From positions 1 to 15,938 of the forward strand of contig JBBQCS010000068.1 in NCBI GenBank assembly GCA_038318895.1: a stretch of 15,938 nucleotides of DNA. The letters run 5' to 3'. Of this stretch, positions 1 to 7,174 are shown one piece after another. This DNA is from UBA11222 sp030652895 (GTDB lineage Bacteria; Pseudomonadota; Alphaproteobacteria; UBA11222). A program made the position numbers and the translations under genes. Every line of letters begins with the position of its first letter. Within the stretch, counting starts at the first letter, position 1. The notes below the pieces were generated by a model, which saw nothing but the letters and a program-made list of their open reading frames with translations, was not told where the DNA came from and ran no database searches.

Positions 1-253
1 TGCGCGCATCGCCGCGCGCAAGGCCGAGGATGTGGCCGCTGCTGAGGGGCTGAGCGCGCCCCGCACCCGCGGATGCGTTGTGGCTTCGGACGCCTTTTTT
101 CCCTTTGCCGATGGGCTGTTGGCGGCTGCCGAAGCGGGCGCGACCGCCGTTATTCAGCCAGGTGGCTCGATCCGTGACGCGGAGGTTATTGCGGCTGCCG
201 ATACTGCGGGTCTTGCCATGGTGTTTACTGCGATGAGGCATTTCCGGCACTAA
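1..253 (+). CDS. purH: PurH, C-terminal end (partial): AICAR formyltransferase / IMP cyclohydrolase
   Basis: This is the last part of the bifunctional enzyme for the final two steps of de novo IMP synthesis in the cytosol: transfer of a formyl group from 10-formyl-THF to AICAR, then ring closure to IMP. The reading frame is open from base 2. The visible ~83 residues belong to the AICAR transformylase domain. They contain the family's hallmark C-terminal blocks: VVASDAFFPFADGL, a GATAVIQPGGSIRD block and the terminal MRHFRH. The stop codon is TAA at 251-253. The GTG at 32 is internal to the gene and not a start. The gene is cut by the window edge, so its start and promoter are not visible. Identification is from strong motif match; only the length outside the window is unknown. 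Confidence 0.96.
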   Translation, partial: ARIAARKAEDVAAAEGLSAPRTRGCVVASDAFFPFADGLLAAAEAGATAVIQPGGSIRDAEVIAAADTAGLAMVFTAMRHFRH

Positions 254-279
254 CCATCGGCGATGCTCATGCAGGGTGA

Positions 280-452
280 TATAAAATGTGACGGTGGTCA
301 CTTGCCGAATGGGCCGGGTGTCACCATCTCTTTATTGTGACTTCGGCTTGAAGGTCCCCCTCTTTCGAATTGAAGGACACGCCTCTTGGTCCATGCCTCG
401 GACTCTGAGTGATCAGAACTATACGGCCCATGTGCAAACATGGGTTTTTTTT
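280..452 (+). ncRNA. Candidate structured RNA or structured purH 3' UTR
   Basis: No gene is supported between the purH stop and 485. The + strand shows several foldable elements ending in an intrinsic terminator. One hairpin has arms GTGAC/GTCAC at 288-301. A second pairs 320-324 with 337-341, with outer CCG/CGG. A third is TCTGA-GTGA-TCAGA at 404-417, with a GNRA loop. A long-range stem joins 309-316 (ATGGGCCG) to 424-431 (CGGCCCAT), extendable by TTGC 302-305 with GCAA 434-437. A weak -10-like TATAAA lies at 280-285 with no good -35. It could be an independent small RNA of about 160 nt (6S-like size, but I cannot match 6S signatures) or a long 3' UTR of purH. The exact 5' end is a guess. 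Confidence 0.35.
427..452 (+). terminator. Intrinsic terminator downstream of purH
   Basis: A perfect 7-bp stem, CCCATGT (427-433) with ACATGGG (438-444), is closed by the GNRA tetraloop GCAA and followed by eight T residues (445-452). It acts only on + strand transcripts because the other side has no T-run. It lies about 175 nt past the purH stop, which is unusually far. Its left arm can alternatively pair with 309-316. Confidence 0.85.
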
Positions 453-485
453 GCTTACTGGGCAACGGTTAAGCGTATTGCGGGT

Positions 486-887
486 TTATCGCAGGTCTTC
501 GCGAACCACCGCTTCTATCTTGGTTTCATCCGGATCGAATGCAAACGCGCCGTAAAAGCCGGATGAATAGTGCGACCGTGCGCCTGGCGGTCCCGCATCC
601 CGGCCGCCATGGGCCAGCGCTGCAGCATGAAACGCATGCACTTGTTCACGATTTAGAGCGCTGAAACTTATGTGCATCCCCAATCCCGGCTTTGCAGCAT
701 TAGGGCCATTGCGCTCGTGTATCCACAAGCTGCAGGGCAGATCGGGATCGGTTCCATATCCTGCGACATTATCGCCGCTAACGGTTCTATGCAGGTTCAG
801 CGCCCCTAATACTGCGTCATAGAATGCGCATGACCGGGCAAGGTCGCTGACAGCGATAGATACATGATCCAGCACGCCAATTCGCAC
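486..887 (-). CDS. VOC-family (glyoxalase/bleomycin resistance fold) protein
   Basis: A small single-domain protein of 133 aa of the vicinal oxygen chelate superfamily. It opens with the typical first strand LDHVSIAVSDL and ends with the FDPD-x-x-KIEAV block. Likely metal ligands are His8, His72 (GMHISF) and Glu125 (KIEAV). Substrate cannot be assigned; the RSHYSSGFYGAFAFDPD block resembles lactoylglutathione-lyase-like or extradiol-type members of unknown role. The GTG start at 887 is chosen because GGAG lies 7 nt upstream and the homology starts there; the longer frame reaching 989 would overlap the dehydrogenase gene. It lies 19 nt after the hbd stop, so it is probably the last gene of the etfB-etfA-hbd operon. 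Methylmalonyl-CoA epimerase is unlikely. Confidence 0.8.
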   Translation of the reverse strand: MRIGVLDHVSIAVSDLARSCAFYDAVLGALNLHRTVSGDNVAGYGTDPDLPCSLWIHERNGPNAAKPGLGMHISFSALNREQVHAFHAAALAHGGRDAGPPGARSHYSSGFYGAFAFDPDETKIEAVVREDLR

Positions 888-906
888 GGCATGTCTCCGG
901 TAGAAT

Positions 907-1785
907 TTACCGCGTCGGAACGGGGGTCTCGCCGCGATAATCGTAAAAGCCGCGCTGGGATTTCTGACCCAGCCAGCCAGCCTCGACATATTTCACCAGC
1001 AGAGGGCAGGGGCGGTATTTAGTATCCGCCAGCCCTTCATACAGCACCTGCATCACCGAAAGGCAGGTGTCAAGGCCGATAAAATCCGCCAGTTGCAGCG
1101 GACCCATCGGGTGATTGGCCCCAAGCCGCATGGCGATGTCAATCGCCTCCACATTGCCGACGCCCTCATACAGCGTATACACTGCCTCATTGATCATGGG
1201 CATCAGAATGCGATTGACCATGAACGCTGGAAAGTCTTCGGCGTTCGCCGTCGTCTTTCCAAGCCTTTGGGTGAATTCGCGTGCCAGATTGAAGGTTTCC
1301 TCGCCGGTCGCAATGCCACGGATCAACTCCACCAGCTTCATAACCGGCACTGGATTCATAAAGTGCAGGCCGATAAATTGCTCCGGCCGGTCAGTCGAGG
1401 ATGCAAGACGCGTAATGGAGATCGAGGATGTGTTGGAGGCGATAATCGCATCGGGCCGCAACATCGGACACAGCCGGGTAAAGATGCTGCGTTTGATGTC
1501 TTCTTTTTCCGCCGCCGCTTCGATGACCAGGTCGACTTCCTTGAAACGGTCCAGGTCGGCGACAGGGGTGATGCGCGCCATTGCGGCCTGTTTGGCTTCA
1601 TCCGTCATCAGACCGCGTTGGATCTGACGGGACATATTAAAGGATATGGTCGCCAGCGCCTTATCCAGCGCCTCCTTGTTGATGTCCTCAAGCAGTACGT
1701 CAAAACCGGCGGCAGCGCACACATGCGCGATGCCGTTGCCCATTTGACCTGCGCCAATTACGCCAACCTTGTTTATCGTCGCCAT
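907..1785 (-). CDS. hbd: 3-hydroxybutyryl-CoA / 3-hydroxyacyl-CoA dehydrogenase
   Basis: NAD(P)-dependent oxidoreductase (292 aa) interconverting 3-hydroxyacyl-CoA (probably 3-hydroxybutyryl-CoA) and 3-ketoacyl-CoA in the cytosol. The Rossmann motif GAGQMGNGIA is at residues 11-20. The catalytic dyad of the family is visible as His141 in LHFMNPVPVMK and Glu153 in LVEL. Ser120 (SNTSS) and Asn191 (FMVNRIL) are also in place. The C-terminal helical domain (about 187-283) has the usual GPLQLADFIGLD block. Length is standard for the single-domain form. The ATG at 1785 follows an AGGA about 10 nt upstream. It sits 68 nt behind etfA on the same strand, a common alphaproteobacterial order, suggesting supply of reducing equivalents alongside ETF-linked acyl-CoA dehydrogenation. 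PaaH or FadB2-like naming would also fit. Confidence 0.93.
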   Translation of the reverse strand: MATINKVGVIGAGQMGNGIAHVCAAAGFDVLLEDINKEALDKALATISFNMSRQIQRGLMTDEAKQAAMARITPVADLDRFKEVDLVIEAAAEKEDIKRSIFTRLCPMLRPDAIIASNTSSISITRLASSTDRPEQFIGLHFMNPVPVMKLVELIRGIATGEETFNLAREFTQRLGKTTANAEDFPAFMVNRILMPMINEAVYTLYEGVGNVEAIDIAMRLGANHPMGPLQLADFIGLDTCLSVMQVLYEGLADTKYRPCPLLVKYVEAGWLGQKSQRGFYDYRGETPVPTR

Positions 1786-1853
1786 TTTGGGATTATCCTT
1801 TGTTGAACCAGGTCCAATCCCTGTTACGTTTCCTGACTGCGGTATCCCGGCTC

Positions 1854-2795
1854 TTACAGGCCGAGCTTTGTTAATTCTGCTTCCAGTTCCGGCAATGCCT
1901 TGAACAGATCGGCCACCAGACCATAATCCGACACCTGGAAAATCGGCGCCTCTTCATCCTTGTTGATGGCGACAATTACTTTCGAATCTTTCATACCGGC
2001 CAGATGCTGAATGGCGCCTGAAATGCCGACGGCAATATACAGCTCCGGCGCCACGACCTTGCCGGTTTGCCCAACCTGCATGTCATTCGCCGCATAACCC
2101 GCGTCAACGGCGGCGCGCGATGCGCCGACCGCAGCCTTCAGTTTGTCTGCAACCGCCTCGACTAGTTTGAAATTATCGCCGGACTGCATGCCGCGCCCGC
2201 CAGAGATGATGATCTTGGCAGACGTGAGCTGTGGCCGCGCGGATTCCGACAGGCGGTCGCCAACATATTCAGACAGCCCGGGATCTTTGGCCGCGGCAAT
2301 CTTCTCGACCGCCGCGCTGCCGCCCTGACCCACGGCCTGGAACGTCGTTGTGCGCACCGTGATGACCTTTTTGGCATCCGACGATTGTACGGTTTGCATC
2401 GCATTGCCGGCATAGATCGGGCGGACAAACGTATCCGGGGCTTCGACTTTCACGATTTCAGAAATCTGCGCCACGTCCATCAGGGCCGCCACGCGCGGCA
2501 TGAAGTTTTTTGACATGGTGGTGGCGCTGCTCAACACCGCATCGTAATCGCCCATTAGACCAACAACCAGTTCCGCTACATTTTCCGCCAGGCGCGCAGA
2601 ATAGATCGCGTCGTCAGCGAGCAGAACCTTGGTGACGCCATCCAGCTTTGCGCTGGCGTCCGCGACAGAGCTACAATTTTGCCCGGCAACCAGTATATGC
2701 ACATCTCCGCCCAACTGTTTGGCGGCGCTGACCACCTTGGCGGTGGCGTCAGACAGGTTAGTATTATCGTGATCGGCAACGACAAGCGTACCCAT
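1854..2795 (-). CDS. etfA: Electron transfer flavoprotein, alpha subunit
   Basis: FAD-binding subunit (313 aa) of the soluble ETF heterodimer, which accepts electrons from acyl-CoA dehydrogenases and passes them to ETF-ubiquinone oxidoreductase. The N-terminal domain I runs to about residue 185. The C-terminal FAD domain shows SGGRGM (198-203), VGQTGK (241-246), GISGAIQHLAGM (257-268) and the diagnostic INKDEEAPIF (277-286), followed by DYGLVADLF. All expected FAD-contacting motifs are intact. The ATG at 2795 is 2 nt after the etfB stop, so translation is almost certainly coupled and gives equal subunits. Nothing is unusual in length or composition. Confidence 0.97.
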   Translation of the reverse strand: MGTLVVADHDNTNLSDATAKVVSAAKQLGGDVHILVAGQNCSSVADASAKLDGVTKVLLADDAIYSARLAENVAELVVGLMGDYDAVLSSATTMSKNFMPRVAALMDVAQISEIVKVEAPDTFVRPIYAGNAMQTVQSSDAKKVITVRTTTFQAVGQGGSAAVEKIAAAKDPGLSEYVGDRLSESARPQLTSAKIIISGGRGMQSGDNFKLVEAVADKLKAAVGASRAAVDAGYAANDMQVGQTGKVVAPELYIAVGISGAIQHLAGMKDSKVIVAINKDEEAPIFQVSDYGLVADLFKALPELEAELTKLGL

Positions 2796-2797
2796 AA

Positions 2798-3547
2798 TTA
2801 TATAACTCCCGCTTCATTGCGCAGCTTGGCGACAAGCTCTTGTACGGATTCTACTTTAACCCCCGCGGCGCGCGTCGGCGGTTCGGTGGTTTTCAAAACT
2901 TTCAGGCGTGGTGTGATGTCAACGCCAAAATCTTCCGGTGTTTTTTCATCAATGGGCTTCTTGCGGGCTTTCATGATATTTGGCAGCGACGCATAGCGCG
3001 GCTCGTTCAAACGCAGATCGACGGTGATTACAGTCGGCAACTGCACGCGGATGGTTTGCAGGCCGCCATCAACTTCGCGGGTAACTTCAGCTTTGTCGCC
3101 GTCTATTTTTACTTCGCTGGCAAAGGTTGCCTGCGAGCGGCCAAGCAATGCCGCCAGCATTTGCCCGGTCTGATTGCTGTCATCGTCAATCGCCTGTTTG
3201 CCAAGAATGACGATATCGGCGCCCTCCTGCTCGGTGATTGCCTTGAGAATTTTGGCTACTGCAAGAGGTTCGACGGTCTGATCGGTTTTCACCAGAATGC
3301 CACGGTCTCCGCCCATGGCCAGCGCGGTGCGGATGGTTTCCTGGGCTGCCGCCGGGCCGATAGAGGCTATAATCACCTCGGTCGCGGTTCCGGCCTCTTT
3401 CATGCGTACGGCCTGTTCGACACTGATTTCGTCAAACGGATTCATCGACATTTTAACATTTGCCAGATCAACGCCGGAGCCATCAGCCTTTACCCGCGCT
3501 TTCACATTATAATCAATTACCCGTTTGACGGGCACCAGAACCTTCAT
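2798..3547 (-). CDS. etfB: Electron transfer flavoprotein, beta subunit
   Basis: AMP-binding partner of EtfA, 249 aa, the usual length. It begins with MKVLVPVKRVIDYNVK and carries GKQAIDDDSNQTGQ (116-129) and the ETF-beta signature region RYASLPNIMKARKKP (184-198), the loop that docks onto acyl-CoA dehydrogenases. The ATG at 3547 is preferred over an in-frame TTG at 3562 because the sequence at that TTG (GGAGAG) is itself the ribosome binding site, 9 nt from the ATG. It is the first gene of the etfB-etfA-hbd-VOC transcript, about 68 nt from a predicted start of transcription. Confidence 0.97.
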   Translation of the reverse strand: MKVLVPVKRVIDYNVKARVKADGSGVDLANVKMSMNPFDEISVEQAVRMKEAGTATEVIIASIGPAAAQETIRTALAMGGDRGILVKTDQTVEPLAVAKILKAITEQEGADIVILGKQAIDDDSNQTGQMLAALLGRSQATFASEVKIDGDKAEVTREVDGGLQTIRVQLPTVITVDLRLNEPRYASLPNIMKARKKPIDEKTPEDFGVDITPRLKVLKTTEPPTRAAGVKVESVQELVAKLRNEAGVI

Positions 3548-3621
3548 TGCGACGCTCTCCAAATCAAAAAAATTTCAGCTTGATCACGGTTTTAGGACGT
3601 CCGATCATCTCGCAGGTGCGA

Positions 3622-3650
3622 AAACTAGTATTCGGGGCCGCCGCTGTCAA
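3622..3650 (-). promoter_or_regulatory. Predicted sigma-70-type promoter of etfB operon
   Basis: On the minus strand a consensus -35 TTGACA (complement of 3645-3650) is followed after 17 nt by TAGTTT (complement of 3622-3627), a partial -10. It lies between the adenosyltransferase gene and etfB, where a promoter is needed. The -10 is weak, so the call rests mainly on the perfect -35 and the position. Confidence 0.5.
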
Positions 3651-3683
3651 CGAATCGTAACGTTTGAAGCCATGATTTTAGGT

Positions 3684-3711
3684 AAAAAATGCAATTACCG
3701 GTTTTGTCCGG
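3684..3711 (-). terminator. Weak possible terminator after the adenosyltransferase gene
   Basis: On the minus strand the last codons form CCGG-acaaaa-CCGG (3698-3711), followed 8 nt later by six T residues (complement of 3684-3689). The stem is only 4 bp and the T-run is not adjacent, so termination would be inefficient. Some readthrough into etfB is possible. Confidence 0.3.
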
Positions 3712-4261
3712 GCTGCCATAAAATGTCCGTCTCGCCGTCATTGTTCACATGCCGGCCGATGACAAACAGAAAATCCGACAGCCGGTTGATATAACGTAGC
3801 GCTGCCGGGTTAACATTTTCGCTCTCCGCCAGTTTGACCATCAGCCGTTCGGCCCGCCGGCTGATGGTGCGCGCCAGGTGCAGATAGGCGGCGGCGGGGC
3901 TACCTCCCGGCAATATAAAGGAATTCAACGGGCTTAGGCGGGCATTCAGAGCGTCAATTTCACGTTCCAGCCGGTCAACCTGCGCATCTGCGATGCGCAG
4001 CGCCTCACCGGGTTTTTCCTCAGGCGATGCAGGGGTGCACAGATCGGCGCCAAGATCGAACAGGTCGTTCTGGATACGCCCCAGGGACGCGTCCGTTTCA
4101 TCCCGGGTATGCAGCCGGGCCAGACCGACGGCCGCATTGGTTTCGTCCACTGTGCCATAGGCGGCCACGCGGATGTCATATTTGCGCACCCGCCTGCCAT
4201 CGCCCAGCCCGGTGTCGCCCTTGTCACCAGTGCGGGTATAGATCTTATTCAGTTTTACCAT
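3695..4261 (-). CDS. Cob(I)alamin adenosyltransferase, PduO/MMAB type
   Basis: ATP:corrinoid adenosyltransferase (188 aa) that makes adenosylcobalamin from cob(I)alamin and ATP in the cytosol. The N-terminal ATP-binding signature TRTGDKGDTGLGDG is at residues 9-22. The second conserved block, FILPGGSPAAAYLHLARTI (115-133), runs into the Arg-rich helix SRRAER (134-139). The third, NRLSDFLFV (159-167), is also present. The fold is a trimeric five-helix bundle in this family. The ATG at 4261 directly abuts the TGA of the upstream HIG1 gene (TGAATG), indicating coupling. In alphaproteobacteria this gene commonly sits beside etfBA, consistent with propionyl/methylmalonyl-CoA or odd-chain acyl-CoA metabolism, but no B12-dependent mutase is in this window. 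The names pduO, cobO and mmaB are all used for this family, so no symbol is given. Confidence 0.94.
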   Translation of the reverse strand: MVKLNKIYTRTGDKGDTGLGDGRRVRKYDIRVAAYGTVDETNAAVGLARLHTRDETDASLGRIQNDLFDLGADLCTPASPEEKPGEALRIADAQVDRLEREIDALNARLSPLNSFILPGGSPAAAYLHLARTISRRAERLMVKLAESENVNPAALRYINRLSDFLFVIGRHVNNDGETDILWQPGQNR

Positions 4262-4459
4262 TCAGCTTCCTGCAAAATAAACCGCGCCCATAATGATCAA
4301 AATAGCCACGAACTGCATCGCCACGCGCAGGCGCATCAGTTTGTTGCTCCAGTTGCGGTTGAATTCGCCGCCCCGGAACATGGCCGCTATACCGATGCAG
4401 AGCACAATAAAAACCAGAGCGATGGAAACGGGTACTAATATCTGCAATAAATTTCCCAT
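4262..4459 (-). CDS. Two-TM HIG1-domain-like small membrane protein
   Basis: A 65-aa inner membrane protein with two hydrophobic segments (about residues 7-28 and 47-62). They are joined by a polar loop, GGEFNRNWSNKLMRLRVAMQ, which matches the HIG1-type motif (N-K-L-M-R-x-R-V-x-x-Q). HIG1 relatives in mitochondria and alphaproteobacteria associate with cytochrome c oxidase, but the role of this paralogue next to the adenosyltransferase is not established. The gene sits 10 nt after the amidohydrolase stop and its TGA abuts the next ATG, so it is part of a three-gene transcript. The start ATG at 4459 is the only plausible one. Confidence 0.82.
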   Translation of the reverse strand: MGNLLQILVPVSIALVFIVLCIGIAAMFRGGEFNRNWSNKLMRLRVAMQFVAILIIMGAVYFAGS

Positions 4460-4469
4460 GTCTGCCTAT

Positions 4470-5483
4470 TTACTCAATCCGGTAGACACGGCTGGCGCAG
4501 CCCGCAAACAGCGCCGCTTTATCGCTTGCGGAAAACCCCGACGCGATTCGCTTGAACGCATTCCACAATACACCGTACGAGCAAGACCGTTTATCCACCG
4601 GAAAATTGCTTTCGAACATGCAGCGCGCAGGCCCAAAGACATCGATTGTGTGCAGATAATAGTCGCGGGTGGCTGCCGCCAGTTCTTCCGAGGTTGGCGG
4701 CAGGGCTTTTTTGTGCCAGCCAAAACCGTTCATCGGCATATTGATGCCGCCGATTTTCACATTTACGTTCGGGCATTTCGCCAGTTCGGCCATGTCCTTT
4801 TTCCACTGTGCGAAAATCTCGGCCTTCTTGCCCTCATAGGGGCCAATGCCCATTGGCCCGCCGAAATGATCCATAATGATGGTCAGATCCGGCAGCGCCC
4901 GGGCGAATTCGGTCAGCTCGGGAATTTGCGGATGGTAGAAAAATGAATCGAATGACAGCCCGCGCTTGACAAGCTCCGCCCCACCTTCGCGAAAACGCGG
5001 CTCATTCAGCATGCCCTTGGTCAGATGCGAGAACGTACCGCGAAGCGATGGGTCAGGGTCCCACGCCGTGATATGGCGGATGCCCCGAAAACGGCCGGGC
5101 GCCGCCGCCATATGCGCGTCCAGAACCTCGCCCGCTGCCGCTCCCATAGTCAAATCGGCATGGCTGACGATCCCCGTGCAGGCCCGCATCGGCCCGTAAA
5201 TGCCACTGGCGCTTTGCGCCGCGACGCCATTCACGAACTCGGTTTCCCCCACCACGCGCAAATGCTCCGGCCCGCTTGCGCGATACATGGCTCCGCATTC
5301 GACAAAAATGGTCGCCACGACATTATGGCCGCTATTGGTGTCGGTGCATAACTCGTCCAGGAAATAGCGGCTTCCCGGATGGTCCCACAAATGGTGATGC
5401 GGATCGACAATGGGTAATCCGGGTTCCAGCGGGGTCTCACTCACCTGCGCAAGCCATGCCTCTTGGTCATTAATCTGCCGCAT
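4470..5483 (-). CDS. COG3618-type amidohydrolase (metal-dependent TIM-barrel hydrolase)
   Basis: Predicted cytosolic hydrolase of the Amidohydrolase_2 group, 337 aa from the ATG at 5483. The N-terminal metal motif VDPHHHLWD gives His29-31. A mid-barrel IIMDHFGGP block (Asp205-His206) and the C-terminal FESNFPVD with Asp297 as the likely catalytic base complete the family pattern. Members act on lactones and pyrone dicarboxylates (for example lactonases and PDC hydrolase), so a lactone or ring-cleavage intermediate is a reasonable but unproven substrate. An in-frame upstream extension to 5555 lies in the AT-rich divergent region and lacks homology-like sequence, so it was rejected. It heads the transcript with the HIG1 and adenosyltransferase genes, and is divergent from opgG. 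Confidence 0.85.
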   Translation of the reverse strand: MRQINDQEAWLAQVSETPLEPGLPIVDPHHHLWDHPGSRYFLDELCTDTNSGHNVVATIFVECGAMYRASGPEHLRVVGETEFVNGVAAQSASGIYGPMRACTGIVSHADLTMGAAAGEVLDAHMAAAPGRFRGIRHITAWDPDPSLRGTFSHLTKGMLNEPRFREGGAELVKRGLSFDSFFYHPQIPELTEFARALPDLTIIMDHFGGPMGIGPYEGKKAEIFAQWKKDMAELAKCPNVNVKIGGINMPMNGFGWHKKALPPTSEELAAATRDYYLHTIDVFGPARCMFESNFPVDKRSCSYGVLWNAFKRIASGFSASDKAALFAGCASRVYRIE

Positions 5484-5629
5484 TTGACCTGTTCCCCTTG
5501 TTTTTGAATTTGTACTGGCTAAACAATAAAAGCTATGCCAGACAGCCTGCATCATATATGTGCAGAGCTTACAAGCATTATATATACTTGGCTTTATATG
5601 CCAACCACCATCAGATCAAAGAGATCGCT
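5484..5629. promoter_or_regulatory. Divergent intergenic control region (amidohydrolase / opgG)
   Basis: AT-rich 146-bp region between two divergent starts, so it must hold promoters for both. Visible elements are an inverted repeat CTGCA-N9-TGCAG (5547-5565) whose centre contains the palindrome CATATATG, and several TATATA-like runs (5579-5587). No pair of -35/-10 boxes is good enough to call on either strand. Confidence 0.5.
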
Positions 5630-7174
5630 GTGCGCCGTCGTGACGTCCTTGCCGGTTTGGCCCTTTCCCCTTTCTTTGGCGTTCTTCCCGTTAGCGGGCA
5701 AGAAACGACCGATGCTGTTTACACCTCCAATCTGGGAGATCCGGTTCCCTTTAGCGCAGGGCTTGTCCGCCGGCTGGCACAAAAGCTGGCGTCCAGGAAA
5801 TATTCCCCGCCCGCACTGAAGTTGCCCAAAGCACTGGAAGACCTGACCTACGACCAGTATCGCGATATCCGATTCCGCCCGGATCAGGCAGTTTGGCGTG
5901 ACGAAAAGCTGCCATTTCAGATGCACATGTTCCATAACGGTTTTTTCTACAAGCAGCCGGTGAAGATCAATCTGGTCGAGAATGATGAGTCCCGTAAGCT
6001 ATTGTATTCTAGCGATTATTACTCTTTCGGGCCTAGTGTGCAGCCGCCGCCGCCGGGATATGATCTGGGTTTTGCCGGTTTTCGTCTTCATACCCCGATC
6101 AACCGGGCTGATTATTTCGACGAAATGGTGGTGTTCCAGGGCGCAAGCTATTTTCGCGCTGTCGCCAAGGGGCAGCATTACGGACTGTCGGCGCGTGGTC
6201 TGGCAATTGATACGGCGGAGCCAAGTGGCGAGGAATTTCCCATATTCAGGTCATTCTGGGTGGAAAAACCCGTGCCAGGCGCGACCTCCGTCGTTGTGCA
6301 TGCCCTGCTGGATAGTCCCCGGACAACAGGCGCCTATCGCTTTACCATACGCCCCGGGGTGATCACCGAGATGGATGTGGAGGTAACGCTTTACCCACGC
6401 ACGAATTTGGCGCGCGTCGGATTTGCGCCGCTTACCAGTATGTTCCTGTTTAGCGCGTCCGACCGGCTTGGCGTCGACGATTTTCGCCCCGCAGTGCACG
6501 ATTCCAGCGGTCTGTCCATCCGCAATGGCCAGGGTGAATGGCTGTGGCGGCCTTTGTCCAATCCGGCCAGCCTGCAATACAGTGTTTTCATGGATCACAG
6601 CCCGCGCGGCTTTGGCCTGTTGCAGCGCGACCGCCGGTTCGAAAATTTCGAAGATCTGGAAGCGCGTTATGAACGCCGCCCCAGCGTGTGGATTGAACCT
6701 ATTGGCGACTGGGGTCCAGGAGGGGTGCATCTGGTCGAAATACCTTCGAAGTCGGAAATCAACGACAATATCGTCGTCTATTGGCGGCCCGCTGATACGA
6801 TTCCGGGTGGTTCGGAATATGTGCTGAATTACCGGATGCAGTGGTGTAACGCCCCAATGCCGCCCCCCGACGTCGCGCAGGTTGTGGCAACCCGCCTGGG
6901 TACCGGATGGGACACCGATACCCGCCTGTTCGTCATCGATTTCGTGGGCGGAGTTTTGGATCAGCTTGCGCCGGAAACGGTTCCCGAGCCTGTGATTTAT
7001 ACGTCACACGGCAGAATAATTAACCCCGTCGTGCAACCCAACCCGGAAACAAAAGGCTGGCGGTTGAGTTTTGAACTTGAAACAGGTGACGCGCAGGTGG
7101 TTGAATTACGCTCTCATCTGGCCAATGCAAAGGACGTACTGTCGGAGGTCTGGGTTTATAGATGGACAATATAA
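5630..7174 (+). CDS. opgG: Periplasmic glucan biosynthesis protein OpgG/OpgD (MdoG family), Tat-exported
   Basis: Periplasmic protein needed for osmoregulated periplasmic glucan (OPG) synthesis or branching, 514 aa, close to OpgG of enterobacteria. The GTG start at 5630 places a twin-arginine signal at the very N-terminus: RRRDVLAGLALSPFFGVLP, with cleavage probably shortly after residue 20. A Tat signal is characteristic of OpgD-type members, so OpgD is the alternative name. Conserved MdoG blocks follow: YDQYRDIRFRP, FHNGFFY, GFAGFRLHTPIN, the FQGASYFRAV region and FPIFRSFWVE. These form the large beta-sandwich domain, followed by a smaller Ig-like C-terminal domain. No ATG exists in frame near this point; an AGAG stretch precedes the GTG. 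Its last 13 nt overlap opgH, so the two are co-translated. Confidence 0.92.
   Translation: MRRRDVLAGLALSPFFGVLPVSGQETTDAVYTSNLGDPVPFSAGLVRRLAQKLASRKYSPPALKLPKALEDLTYDQYRDIRFRPDQAVWRDEKLPFQMHMFHNGFFYKQPVKINLVENDESRKLLYSSDYYSFGPSVQPPPPGYDLGFAGFRLHTPINRADYFDEMVVFQGASYFRAVAKGQHYGLSARGLAIDTAEPSGEEFPIFRSFWVEKPVPGATSVVVHALLDSPRTTGAYRFTIRPGVITEMDVEVTLYPRTNLARVGFAPLTSMFLFSASDRLGVDDFRPAVHDSSGLSIRNGQGEWLWRPLSNPASLQYSVFMDHSPRGFGLLQRDRRFENFEDLEARYERRPSVWIEPIGDWGPGGVHLVEIPSKSEINDNIVVYWRPADTIPGGSEYVLNYRMQWCNAPMPPPDVAQVVATRLGTGWDTDTRLFVIDFVGGVLDQLAPETVPEPVIYTSHGRIINPVVQPNPETKGWRLSFELETGDAQVVELRSHLANAKDVLSEVWVYRWTI

Noticed and set aside
280..452. ZTP or THF riboswitch associated with purH
   Set aside because: The region lies downstream of purH, not upstream of a gene, and the conserved cores of these riboswitches are not seen.
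288..566. Open frame of 92 codons on the + strand after purH
   Set aside because: It runs through the perfect terminator and into the VOC gene on the other strand, has no ribosome binding site and no recognisable domain.
486..887. VOC protein as methylmalonyl-CoA epimerase, suggested by the B12 enzyme nearby
   Set aside because: The sequence lacks the typical epimerase segments I would expect, and resembles generic VOC proteins; the B12 link is only by neighbourhood.
1093..1806. Long + strand open frame (237 codons) antisense to hbd
   Set aside because: It is the mirror of a well-identified dehydrogenase. High third-position GC on the coding strand creates such frames; its composition (rich in R, H, Q) is typical of antisense frames.
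3548..3562. Upstream TTG start for etfB
   Set aside because: The TTG and following bases form the GGAGAG ribosome binding site for the ATG at 3547, and EtfB proteins begin at MKVLVPVKR.
2840..3583. Long + strand open frame (247 codons) antisense to etfB
   Set aside because: Same reason: a shadow of EtfB with no domain and no plausible start.
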